Below, piece after piece: positions 8,607-16,491 of a stretch of 64,000 nt of DNA. Each line of letters begins with the position of its first letter. Position 1 is the first letter of the stretch. The translations under genes were made by a program, and so were the position numbers. This DNA comes from Bog-473 sp963838835 (GTDB lineage Bacteria > Actinomycetota > Acidimicrobiia > Acidimicrobiales > RAAP-2): contig CAWITA010000019.1 of NCBI GenBank assembly GCA_963838835.1, positions 1-64,000 on the forward strand. The letters run 5' to 3'. A model generated the notes under the pieces. It did no database searches. It was not told where the DNA came from and worked only from the letters and a program-made list of their open reading frames with translations.

Positions 8607-9941
8607 GTGGAACGACCCGAAACCCAATACGTCGCCGTCGGTGACACCGACGTCGCCTACCAGGTCATAGGCGGCGGACCAATCGACCTCCTCTTCTTCT
8701 GGTCGTTGGGCTTCCACCTCGAACTCGTCTGGGAGGCGCCCCTCGCCGCCCAACTACTCAAACGGCTTGCTTCGTTCAGCCGACTGATCGTCTTCGATCG
8801 GCGCGGGACCGGGGCATCGGATGGCTTTCCTCGCCGGGCCTTCCCGACATGGGAGGAGTGGACCGAGGACCTGCTGGCCGTCCTCGACGCGGTCGGATCA
8901 ACGAGGGCGGCGATCTTCGCCACGCTCGACAGTGGTGCAATCGCCATCCTCTTCGCCGCCATCCACCCTGAACGGGTGAGCGCTCTGACCCTGCTCACCA
9001 CCACTGCCCAGTACCTCGCCGATGACGACTATCCGATCGGGGCGGCTCCTGAGGCCGTCGACATGCTGGTCGATGTCATCGAGACCCAGTGGGGAACGAC
9101 AGAGTTGGCACGGCTGACCAATCCCAGCATGGCGGACGACATCGAGGACCTGGAGATAATGGCCAGGATGATGCGCTCCTCAGCGACTCCCCGCAGCGCG
9201 GCCGATCAGTTTCGTTATATCTGCGAGAGCGCCGGCGTGCGGGACGTCCTTCCGGTCATCGAGGTACCGACGTTGGTCATGCACGTCGCCCAACACCCGT
9301 TCATCCCCGCAGAGCACGGCCGCTACCTGGCCGACCACATCAAGAACGCGAAGTTCGTTCTGCTGCCCGGTGCCGATGGGGGGATGACCCATCAGAACGG
9401 GGTCTTCGTGGACGAGATCGCCGAGTTCGTCACCGGAGAGCGTCCCGTCGCCGAGGTCGAGCGCGTCTTGACGACGGTCCTGTTCTCGGACATTGTCGGC
9501 TCGACCGCAACTGCGGCCTCACTTGGCGACCCCCGCTGGCGGTCATTGCTCGACTCGCATGATCGAACGGTGCGAGAGCTCCTTCGCCAATCCCGCGGGA
9601 AAGAGATCAACACCACAGGCGATGGGTTCGTTGCCTCCTTCGACGGCCCTGCCCGAGCGATCCGATGCGCGCAAGCGATGCTCGAAGCGACCGATGGCCT
9701 TGGCCTCCAGCTGCGAGTGGGGCTCCACACTGGCGAATGTGAAGTCCGCGGCGATGATCTGGGTGGGCTCGCTGTCCACATCGCCGCCCGGGTGGGAGCT
9801 TTGGCAAGTCCAGGAGAGGTCCTCGTCTCGGGCACTGTGAAGGACCTCGTCGTGGGTTCGGGGATCGAGTTCGAAGACCGAGGCGAGCACGAGCTGAAGG
9901 GCGTACCCGGGGCCTGGAAGCTATTCGCTGTCCGGGGATGA
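8607..9941 (+). CDS. Alpha/beta hydrolase-class III nucleotide cyclase fusion
   Basis: A 444-residue two-domain protein. Residues 1-275 are an alpha/beta hydrolase fold (DRRGTGASD after strand 4; core domain strands regular), but the nucleophile elbow reads ATLDSGAIAI instead of GxSxG and the C-terminal His is not in its usual place, so this domain may sense a ligand rather than hydrolyse. Residues 290-444 are a class III adenylate/guanylate cyclase domain: both metal aspartates are present (FSDIVGST, TTGDGF). The base-selecting Lys position is Asn (INTTGD) and the transition-state Asn is His (AVHIAARV), so cyclase activity is uncertain. The GTG at 8607 gives the family's normal beginning. 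A paralogue lies at 32988-34301. Confidence 0.85.
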   Translation: MERPETQYVAVGDTDVAYQVIGGGPIDLLFFWSLGFHLELVWEAPLAAQLLKRLASFSRLIVFDRRGTGASDGFPRRAFPTWEEWTEDLLAVLDAVGSTRAAIFATLDSGAIAILFAAIHPERVSALTLLTTTAQYLADDDYPIGAAPEAVDMLVDVIETQWGTTELARLTNPSMADDIEDLEIMARMMRSSATPRSAADQFRYICESAGVRDVLPVIEVPTLVMHVAQHPFIPAEHGRYLADHIKNAKFVLLPGADGGMTHQNGVFVDEIAEFVTGERPVAEVERVLTTVLFSDIVGSTATAASLGDPRWRSLLDSHDRTVRELLRQSRGKEINTTGDGFVASFDGPARAIRCAQAMLEATDGLGLQLRVGLHTGECEVRGDDLGGLAVHIAARVGALASPGEVLVSGTVKDLVVGSGIEFEDRGEHELKGVPGAWKLFAVRG

Positions 9942-10052
9942 CCCGGCGGCCGGTCTTCGTGAAGAGGTTCGCTCGGGTGTCCGTGCAGTCATGGACGTGC
10001 CCCCTACCGCCGGGTGGGAGGCAGGCACTTTTCGGCTGGGGTCGAAAGAGGC

Positions 10053-10460
10053 ATGCTTTGCCCAGTGCCGATTCATGATCTCGACGAGCTGTTAGCTGAA
10101 CTCACTGTGAGTCAACGGCCTGGGAGCTGGTGCATGGTCAGCGGCATCGCACTCAGTGACGACGTAGAGGTGGCGGCAATGGTCACCGAAGCCGAGGGCA
10201 TGACTAGCGTCATCAGCGCGACCGACGCCATGCGGATGGACCTAGAACCCGAGTTCATCGCGGCGTGGCTAACGTTGAACGTTGACTCGGCATTAGATGC
10301 GGTAGGCCTGACTGCGGCGGTCTCGAGTGCCTTGGCCGCGGATGGGATTCCCTGCAACGTGCTTGCTGGCTATCACCACGATCATCTGCTTGTACCGGTT
10401 GAGAGCGCAGAGCGGGCGATTGCGATTCTGAGTGCTCTCAGTGAGACACACTGTCCCTAA
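10053..10460 (+). CDS. ACT domain-containing protein
   Basis: A 135-residue cytoplasmic protein of the small ACT-domain family related to COG3602. Diagnostic segments are the second-half strand-helix DAVGLTAAVSSALAADGIPC and NVLAGYHHDHLLVPVE, preceded by a first ACT-like half with WCMVSGIALSDD. ACT folds bind amino acids or other small ligands and regulate; no partner is fused here. The ATG at 10053 follows GAAAGAGG; an upstream GTG at 10014 would add 13 residues unlike the family. The TAA stop lies inside the left arm of an 86-bp inverted-repeat element (10452-10537). Confidence 0.8.
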   Translation: MLCPVPIHDLDELLAELTVSQRPGSWCMVSGIALSDDVEVAAMVTEAEGMTSVISATDAMRMDLEPEFIAAWLTLNVDSALDAVGLTAAVSSALAADGIPCNVLAGYHHDHLLVPVESAERAIAILSALSETHCP

Positions 10461-10537
10461 ACGCCGGCCTTGGGCGCGTCACCCAGGCCCAGGTGCTTGC
10501 CGTGAGCTAACCGCCCTCGACCGGCACCATGGGGGCA
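10452..10537. repeat. 86-bp inverted-repeat element, full copy 1
   Basis: The left arm TGTCCC-TAAA-CGCCGG (10452-10467) pairs with the right arm CCGGCACCAT-GGGGGCA (10521-10537). Between them lie an inner stem (GCCTTGGG / CCCAGGC) and the conserved GCTAACCGCCCTCGA. Full copy 2 at 12992-13077 has the same length, arms and inner sequence. Confidence 0.75.
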
Positions 10538-10638
10538 TCTGACTGGGGGAGGATGCGTCCAGAGAAGCGACCCAAGCAAAATTGGGATGCGCCTGGCAGA
10601 CTTCGCACTCAGGACAGTCGTCGGAGAGTGAGGTTGAG

Positions 10639-11439
10639 ATGGCACAGAAAACGAACCCGGTGGTCTTCATCCACGGCTTGTGGCTACACACCACCTCGTG
10701 GGCGCCTTGGCAGGACTTCTTTGGTGAGGCCGGCTATGAGACTATGGCTCCGGGCTGGCCCGGCGACCAGGACACCGTCGAACTGGCCCGCGCCAACCCG
10801 GACACGGTCGCCAACAAGGGCATCGACGACGTGACCGATCACTATGCCGCCATCATCGAGGCCCTATCCGCCCCACCGATTCTCATCGGGCATTCCTTTG
10901 GGGGCATGATCGCCGAGAAACTGCTGGGGATGAACAAGGGAGCGGCTGCCATCGGCATCGATGCCGCCCAGATCAAGGGCGTTCTGCGGCTCCCGCTCTC
11001 CGCGCTGCACGCCACGCTGCCCGTGTTTAAGAACCCGGCCAACAAGCACAAGTCGGTGTCCCTTACCGCTGAGCAGTTCCGTTACAGCTTCGGCAACGCT
11101 ATCTCCGAGGAGGAATCCAACCAGCTCCATGAGAAATGGGCCGTCCCGTCTCCCGGAAGGCCACTCTTCGAGGCCGCGGCCGCCAACATCTCGCCCCATT
11201 CACCGGACAAGGTTGATACCGACAACCCGGACCGAGGTCCGCTCTTGCTCACCATGGGCGGCAAGGACCGCACCGTCCCCGAATCCATCACCAAGTCGAC
11301 ACTCAAGCAATACCGGCACTCCCCGGCGAAGACCAATCTGGTCGAGTTCGAAGATCGGGGCCACTCCCTGACCATCGACAGCGGCTGGAAAGACGTCGCT
11401 GCGGCGGTTGTCGAATGGCTCGGCAACAACGGACTCTGA
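10639..11439 (+). CDS. Alpha/beta hydrolase
   Basis: A 266-residue soluble hydrolase. It opens with the oxyanion loop VVFIHGLWLHTTSW, has the nucleophile elbow GHSFGGMIAEKL (Ser near residue 94), an acid-bearing strand LLLTMGGKDRTVPESI, and the catalytic His in DRGHSLTIDSGW. The lid between is about 90 residues, normal for the family. The ATG at 10639 is chosen because homologous proteins begin shortly before the first strand; frames continue upstream to 10582 without family character. No signal peptide. The SDR gene begins 30 bases after its stop, so the two may be co-transcribed. Substrate unknown. Confidence 0.85.
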   Translation: MAQKTNPVVFIHGLWLHTTSWAPWQDFFGEAGYETMAPGWPGDQDTVELARANPDTVANKGIDDVTDHYAAIIEALSAPPILIGHSFGGMIAEKLLGMNKGAAAIGIDAAQIKGVLRLPLSALHATLPVFKNPANKHKSVSLTAEQFRYSFGNAISEEESNQLHEKWAVPSPGRPLFEAAAANISPHSPDKVDTDNPDRGPLLLTMGGKDRTVPESITKSTLKQYRHSPAKTNLVEFEDRGHSLTIDSGWKDVAAAVVEWLGNNGL

Positions 11440-11469
11440 AACAACCGGATCGGTGAAGGGAGCATCACC

Positions 11470-12255
11470 ATGGATCTCGGGCTGGCAGGGAAGCGAGCCG
11501 TAGTCACTGGCGCTAGCAAAGGGATCGGGCTGACAGTTGCACGTACGCTCGCCGCCGAAGGCGTCTACATCGTCGCGGGATCGCGCGAAACCTCCGAGGA
11601 ACTAAAGGAACTGGTCGCTTCGGGACAAGCATCAGATGTTCAAATAGACCTGGCGTCTACTACCGGCCCGAGCCAGCTCATCCAGACCGCCCTCGATGGA
11701 GGACCTATCGACATCCTCATCAATAACGCCGGCGCAGTAACACCCCGGACCGGCGGATCGGGATCCGTGACCGACGAACAATGGGCCAACTCACTAAACC
11801 TCACACTCATGGCTGCCGTTCGGACCGCCCGGACAGCGCTGCCCGGCATGATCGAAGCCGGGCGGGGTTCGATAGTGAACACTGCCTCAGTAAACGCCTC
11901 GCTACCCGACCCGCTCGTCATCGACTACAGCGCCGCAAAGGCCGCACTCGTGAACTTCTCCAAGGCACTCTCAAAAGAAGCCGGTCCAAACGGGATACGA
12001 GTCAACACCGTAAGTCCCGGTCCTGTAGCAACAGACCTATGGCTCGGCAACGAAGGGGTCGCTTCGACATTGTCAAGCACCCTGGGAGGAAGCCCGACCG
12101 ATTACCAACAAAACGCAGTACGCGACACCGCCACCCGCAGGTTCACTACGCCACAAGAAGTAGCCGACCTCATCGTCTTTTTAGCAAGCGATCGAAGCGC
12201 CAACATCACTGGTGCCGACTACATAATCGATGGCGGCCTCACCCAAAGCCTCTGA
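11470..12255 (+). CDS. SDR-family oxidoreductase (FabG-like)
   Basis: A 261-residue classical short-chain dehydrogenase. The cofactor glycine motif is TGASKGIG (residues 13-20), followed by NNAGAV, the active-site Ser in IVNTASVNAS, and the catalytic YSAAK near residue 155. The end DYIIDGGLTQSL is the usual FabG-type C terminus. The residue after the second strand is in GSRETSEEL, which fits NADP. The start has GAAGGGAGC 7 bases upstream. It lies 30 bases after an alpha/beta hydrolase; together they could process a hydroxy/keto ester, but no pathway is indicated. Codon use in this gene is less GC-rich than its neighbours, with many A-ending codons. Confidence 0.9.
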   Translation: MDLGLAGKRAVVTGASKGIGLTVARTLAAEGVYIVAGSRETSEELKELVASGQASDVQIDLASTTGPSQLIQTALDGGPIDILINNAGAVTPRTGGSGSVTDEQWANSLNLTLMAAVRTARTALPGMIEAGRGSIVNTASVNASLPDPLVIDYSAAKAALVNFSKALSKEAGPNGIRVNTVSPGPVATDLWLGNEGVASTLSSTLGGSPTDYQQNAVRDTATRRFTTPQEVADLIVFLASDRSANITGADYIIDGGLTQSL

Positions 12256-12568
12256 ACCCCACCCAAGGACCCGACCACTGGTTCATCGTGTCCCGTTACG
12301 CCCCGATGGCTCGGCTTCAGACGCCCAGCATCAAAGCCGTATTTCGCAACAGAGCGCTGCTGTCCGCCGCCCCGACCCGCCGATCTGGCGGGCGGCAGGT
12401 GTCCCATAACGCTCATCGTGAACGATGCTGAGGATGCCCCCGATCGCCGGGACTGGGGCCTCAGTTAGCGCGGCGACTGGTGCTGCCAGATAGCTTTTAC
12501 TCTCCGAGAGTTGCCAGCCAAAGAGGTAGCATTCGTTGCGTCCACGAGGTGCGAAGGGGAGAAAAGAG

Positions 12569-12961
12569 ATGCCTGAGTTCCCTGCGATTACTCACGTGGC
12601 GCTAACGGTTACGAGCCTTGAACGGAGTGTGCCTTGGTACAAGGATCTGTTCGGCTCGGACCCAATCCTTGACGAGGACACAGGTCCGTTCCAGCGCGTC
12701 GCTTGGCTTACCGGCGGCACAATCGTTGGCGTAACTCAGTTCCCTGACTTGGACAGCACTGAGCCGTTCAACGAGCGGCGCCCGGGGCTCGATCATCTGG
12801 CTTTCGGCTGTGCCAACAGCGATGAGTTAAAGGCATGGGAAATCCGTCTGAACGAACTCGGCATCCCCAACGGTGGCATCGAGGACACGCCTTACTACTC
12901 GGCATTGTCGTTTCGAGATCCCGACAACATCGCACTTGAGTTCTTCGCACCCCGGGGCTAA
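12569..12961 (+). CDS. VOC (glyoxalase/dioxygenase) family protein
   Basis: A 130-residue two-module vicinal-oxygen-chelate protein. The first module opens with ITHVALTVTSLERSVPWYKDLFG, giving the first metal ligand His; the second module has LDHLAFGCANSDEL (His) and ends in DPDNIALEFFAP (Glu), the usual ligand set. The ATG at 12569 follows AAGGGGAGAAAAG. Such proteins include glyoxalases, fosfomycin- and bleomycin-resistance proteins and extradiol dioxygenases; the sequence alone does not choose. It is a single gene, followed by a full copy of the 86-bp inverted-repeat element. Confidence 0.85.
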   Translation: MPEFPAITHVALTVTSLERSVPWYKDLFGSDPILDEDTGPFQRVAWLTGGTIVGVTQFPDLDSTEPFNERRPGLDHLAFGCANSDELKAWEIRLNELGIPNGGIEDTPYYSALSFRDPDNIALEFFAPRG

Positions 12962-12991
12962 GACCGGCGGAGTATCCGACTGCTTATAGGC

Positions 12992-13077
12992 CATCCCATA
13001 CCGCCGGGAGCAAGCGCACCATTGAACGAGGTGCGCTTGCTCGTGGCTAACCGACCTCAACCGGCACATAGGGGGCA
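12992..13077. repeat. 86-bp inverted-repeat element, full copy 2
   Basis: The left arm CATCCC-ATAC-CGCCGG (12992-13007) and right arm CCGGCACATA-GGGGGCA (13061-13077) flank a perfect inner hairpin and the conserved GGCTAACCGACCTCAA. Length and layout equal those of copy 1 at 10452-10537. Confidence 0.75.
13008..13042 (+). terminator. Perfect 13-bp hairpin inside the repeat element
   Basis: GAGCAAGCGCACC and GGTGCGCTTGCTC pair perfectly around a nine-base loop. It is 46 bases after the VOC stop, so it may act as a terminator, but there is no T run and it belongs to the mobile-looking element. Confidence 0.5.
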
Positions 13078-13214
13078 GAGATTTCATGGCGGCGGGCGGC
13101 CCGGTATCCGGCATTTCCGAACGGGGTCGCCAGTTTGTTGGCGTTGGGCTTGGTGGTCCGGGGAGCCGTGTCTACATTGGCAGATAACGCCAACGACAGG
13201 AGGATCCCCGCAAC

Positions 13215-13823
13215 GTGAGCGCGACAGAGGAGAGAGTGGTGAACAAACGATCTCGGGCCGTCATCGCGGCGTTCCAGATGTCGCTTGACGGCTATCTTCA
13301 GGGAGCCAACGGCGAAGTCGATTGGGTCGATTCCTGGAATGACGCCCTCGACTTGATCCCCGAGGTTGACGCCGCCGTTATCGGCGGCGGGACGTACCCT
13401 GGCTATGAACAGCTCTGGGGGGCGATAGCAGCCGATCCGCAAAGCGCCTCAGGAATGTTGGGGCGCGAGGCAACAGAAGGAGAAGTCGAATACGCGCATT
13501 GGACTCAGCGAACACCGCATTTCGTTTTGTCCACTACCCTCAACGATGTCTCCTGGGACAACGCACGGGTGGTGCGTGACGTCAGCGAGGTTCGATCTCT
13601 CAGGGACGAGCCGGGGGCCGCTATCTACGTCATCGGGGGGGCAGCGCTCGTTGCGAACCTCATGAACGAGGACCTTGTGGATGAACTTCGACTAATCGTC
13701 CACCCGATCATCCTCGGGGGCGGGAAGTCACCGTTTGCAGGTATCAAGGATCGCCAGGAGCTCGACCTCGTCCGATCCGACCGTGGCCGGTCTGGTCGGG
13801 TCACCCTGACATATCAGACCTGA
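13215..13823 (+). CDS. Dihydrofolate reductase-like (RibD C-terminal domain) protein
   Basis: A 202-residue reductase of the RibD_C/DHFR fold. Family marks are FQMSLDGYLQG near the start, VIGGGTYPGYEQLW, FVLSTTLNDVSW, YVIGGAALVANLM and LRLIVHPIILGGGKSPF. The family uses NADPH; most actinobacterial members of this stand-alone type have no assigned substrate and are not the essential DHFR. The GTG at 13215 has AGGAGG upstream within the gap. The gene is single, with an inverted-repeat element upstream and a single arm of the same family downstream (13884-13899). Confidence 0.85.
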   Translation: MSATEERVVNKRSRAVIAAFQMSLDGYLQGANGEVDWVDSWNDALDLIPEVDAAVIGGGTYPGYEQLWGAIAADPQSASGMLGREATEGEVEYAHWTQRTPHFVLSTTLNDVSWDNARVVRDVSEVRSLRDEPGAAIYVIGGAALVANLMNEDLVDELRLIVHPIILGGGKSPFAGIKDRQELDLVRSDRGRSGRVTLTYQT

Positions 13824-13923
13824 CGGCATCGCAAGGGTGCCGCCCATCTGGAATGTGCCAGTGATACCGAGCGTGGCGCAGGGTGTCCCGCATCGCCGGA
13901 CTTGAGCCACCTCTGCAGGTCGA

Positions 13924-14299
13924 CTACTCAGCGATTGGCGGCGCCCATGAGGGTCGTGGGATAAGACAGAACGGGTGACCCGCAGGATCGGCGAATACGT
14001 AATCGCCGCTCGGAAGCCGCTGCGCACCCAATTGGAGCACCTTGCGTGCAGCGTTAACTTGGTCGTCCACCATCACGTCGAGATGAAACTGTTGAGGCCA
14101 TTCCGGGTCGGGCCATCGCGTGGTCACGATGATCAGGTGCCAGTTGGAATGCGATCCCGGACGTTGTGTCGTCCTCAGATACGACGAACCAGTCGTCACT
14201 CTGGTAGGTCACCGGCAAGCCCAGGAGTTCAGAATAGAAGCGAGCGAGCACGGCCGGGTCGGGGCAGTCGACGACAACGTGGTGAAGGCGACCAATCAT
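13924..14299 (-). pseudogene. VOC-family protein with a one-base frameshift
   Basis: From the ATG at 14299 the frame gives IGRLHHVVVDCPDPAVLARF and continues to GIAFQLAPDH. Around 14125-14130 the frame shifts; the second frame resumes with RWPDPEWPQQFHLDVMVDD and ends HPFCLIPRPSW. Removing one base in GATCATCGTGACC restores an intact 125-residue VOC protein with the family's second-module His and final ligand segment. The interruption is the only defect, so it is either a recent mutation or a sequencing error. Confidence 0.8.
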
Positions 14300-14431
14300 G
14301 GGACCAATTTGCCATTCCGGCGCCGGCACGCCCAGAGAGGGGTCACAGGGAGGAGTCGCAATGTGTCCCTGTAGGGCGTTCTGGGACAGGGGTCGCTAGT
14401 CCGCACCGCTGGCTACCTGTACGGTTGCCCA

Positions 14432-15133
14432 GTGATTCATCGGGTCCTGCTCTGGGATGTCGACGGGACATTGGTCAAGACCGCCGGGCTCGGTGCAGCC
14501 GTGTTTGACGTCGCGTTGGAACGTGTGCTCGGTGTTCGGCCTGAGGTTCGCGTGAGGATGAGCGGCAAGACCGATCCACAGATCGTGAGCGAGTACTTGT
14601 CGGACATGAGCATCGAAGAGACGCCCGAGTTGATCGAGGCGGTGCTGCGCTATATCGAGACGGAGCTGGCCGCTGTCGCTGCCACTGGCCGCCTCGCCGC
14701 CGAGGGCACGGCCTGTCCGGGTGTTGCCACAATCCTTGCCGAGCTTGGCGCCCGGCCGTCCGTATTGTCCACCCTTGTAACTGGGAACGTTTACCCCAAC
14801 GCCGTCGTTAAAGTGGCAGCCTTCGGTCTAGACAAGTGGCTCGACCTTAGCGTGGGCGCATACGGCAGCGACGATCACGATCGCACACTCTTGGTGCCCC
14901 GTGCAATGTCGCGGGTAGCCGAGCAGACTGGCTGGCGGGCTGATCCCAATCAAGTGTGGGTGATCGGTGACACGCCGCGAGACCTTGATTGCGCCCGATC
15001 TGCCGGTGTCCGGTGTCTGCTCGTTGGGACAGGTCGCTATACAGCTGATTCGTTGGAAGGCATTGGAGCCAACGCCGTCCTCCACGATCTCACAGACACC
15101 ACCGCAGTCGTAAACCTCTTGACTGGCGTCTAG
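14432..15133 (+). CDS. HAD-superfamily hydrolase (phosphoglycolate phosphatase-like)
   Basis: A 233-residue HAD phosphatase. Motif I is LLWDVDGTLVK (nucleophile Asp), motif II is LVTGN (Thr in place of Ser/Thr), motif III the Lys/Arg region before WRADPNQ, and motif IV VIGDTPRDLDCARSAG with its two acidic residues. The alpha-helical cap between motifs I and II is of the C1 type, as in phosphoglycolate phosphatase and beta-phosphoglucomutase relatives. The substrate is open. The GTG at 14432 gives the normal length. Just after the stop lies a 16-base tandem duplication and an inverted arm of the short repeat family. Confidence 0.88.
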   Translation: MIHRVLLWDVDGTLVKTAGLGAAVFDVALERVLGVRPEVRVRMSGKTDPQIVSEYLSDMSIEETPELIEAVLRYIETELAAVAATGRLAAEGTACPGVATILAELGARPSVLSTLVTGNVYPNAVVKVAAFGLDKWLDLSVGAYGSDDHDRTLLVPRAMSRVAEQTGWRADPNQVWVIGDTPRDLDCARSAGVRCLLVGTGRYTADSLEGIGANAVLHDLTDTTAVVNLLTGV

Positions 15134-15164
15134 AACGCCACTGATCCGGAACGCCACTGATCCG
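15133..15164. repeat. 16-bp perfect tandem duplication
   Basis: AACGCCACTGATCCGG occurs twice head to tail at 15133-15148 and 15149-15164, directly after the HAD stop. It runs into an inverted short-repeat arm, CCGGCG-TATT-GGGGCA, at 15162-15177. Confidence 0.9.
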
Positions 15165-15218
15165 GCGTATTGGGGCAGCTTCACGCCTGCTCGCTATGGG
15201 CACATCTGGGATTCGTCG

Positions 15219-15557
15219 GTGACCGAGGATTGGACGGAGAAGCGACCGGACGGGAGTGAGTCCCATTGGCGTGTCCTTTCACCCCACGAACCTGTTCGGC
15301 TTCCGGAGAAGGTCCTAACGGACAACCGGACCCTTGGAGAGTGGGTATTGGCCACCCAGGGGAGTTTGGGGCGGCTGCTTCTGTGGGGAGCCGATGCAGA
15401 GTGGTGGCTTGTGAACGAACCCGACCTAGAAACAACGTTGGCGTGCGGTCCGCCCGAATGGGTAGCAGGTGTGTGCGGACCAGACGTCTATGAGCCCTTC
15501 TCCTGGATTCCCAATCCATTGGCGGGTGATGCTGTTCGGGCTCGGTACGGCATTTGA
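15219..15557 (+). CDS. Small hypothetical protein
   Basis: A 112-residue acidic protein rich in Trp and Pro (WRVLSPHEP, LLLWGADAEWWLV, EPFSWIPNPLAGD). No signal peptide, membrane segment or recognised motif. The codon pattern keeps high GC in third positions, which supports real coding, and no competing frame on the other strand looks better. The GTG at 15219 lacks a clear ribosome site. I do not know the family. Confidence 0.5.
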   Translation: MTEDWTEKRPDGSESHWRVLSPHEPVRLPEKVLTDNRTLGEWVLATQGSLGRLLLWGADAEWWLVNEPDLETTLACGPPEWVAGVCGPDVYEPFSWIPNPLAGDAVRARYGI

Positions 15558-15643
15558 TCCGTCTCACAGACCCGGTGATAGGTGATACCCCTTGGCTTCG
15601 CTCAGGGATTTCACGGGCATCACAACTGATACCGCCGCTCTGG

Positions 15644-16246
15644 TCAGACATCCCCGCAGGTGCTGCCACCTTTGATCTCGGTGAGGGGCGTCGTTGGCGT
15701 GGTGCTGAAAAACCCGAGGAACAGCCTCTCCCCCGTTTTGGTTCCGGGAACGACAATGGCTCCCCCTTGTACCTCGCTGAAAGCATTTGTCGGGTACAGA
15801 GGTCGTACGTCGACGAGCGTGATCCCGAGAGTCGCACCAGTTGCTGTCTTGAGCACGGGGGTGCCGGGACCGGTCGGAGGGTGGAACGTTCCCGCATCGG
15901 AGAGACCACCTTCCATGTAGCGGTATCCGTCGAGGACGCCGTGGGAGAACTCCAGCGAGAGATCGCTCCATTCCACCTCTGTTTTCCCCTCGCACGGTGC
16001 AGCAGTTGTGGTCTTCGTGGGTGTGCCGAGGTAGCGACTTACTGCCTGGACTGCCGGACTCTGGGCATCACCCGTTTGGACGATCCCAAGTCCATCCGCA
16101 CCCAGGACCACTCCCGTCGCCGGGGCGATGGTCGTTGGCGGCCACGTAGGAGCTGCGGCAGAAGTGCACGCAGCTGCGACACCTGACGTTGAAACGAGAA
16201 GGAAGATAAGCCCTCGTCTCATCCTGGCGGTCGAAGATTTCGGCAT
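15644..16246 (-). CDS. Putative lipoprotein of unknown function
   Basis: A 200-residue exported protein. The N terminus is basic then hydrophobic (RRGLIFLLVSTSGVAAAC) with lipobox VAAAC near residue 27, followed by a Pro/Thr-rich linker. The mature part ends TEIKGGSTCGDV and has one further cysteine pair. The start at 16246 has AGAGGCG upstream. Not recognised; it stands alone between the small hypothetical gene and a PAP2 protein. Confidence 0.7.
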   Translation of the reverse strand: MPKSSTARMRRGLIFLLVSTSGVAAACTSAAAPTWPPTTIAPATGVVLGADGLGIVQTGDAQSPAVQAVSRYLGTPTKTTTAAPCEGKTEVEWSDLSLEFSHGVLDGYRYMEGGLSDAGTFHPPTGPGTPVLKTATGATLGITLVDVRPLYPTNAFSEVQGGAIVVPGTKTGERLFLGFFSTTPTTPLTEIKGGSTCGDV

Positions 16247-16491
16247 AGCAACGCCTCTGACAGAATGAGGTTCGCCTTCGTCAACCTAGCCCCGATGTGG
16301 CGGAGAGTGGCACCCCTACCCGATGGCGTTCGGGGGCAGGTCTCCAGCGGCTTGTCAATCGGATTATTGGGACACATCTCCGCGAGACTGATGCCCCCGA
16401 GCCTCGGACGAGTCTGTGATCTCCGGCATCATGGGGTCTGCCGAATTCTACAGCGACGCTTCGCGCGCATAAACTGAAACGGCCCGTAGCG

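Noticed and set aside
7576..15177. Possible integron cassette array, because many unrelated + strand single genes are separated by structured repeats
   Set aside because: No integron integrase is present, the repeats do not contain the GTTRRRY/RYYYAAC core pair at their ends, and some genes run on the other strand.
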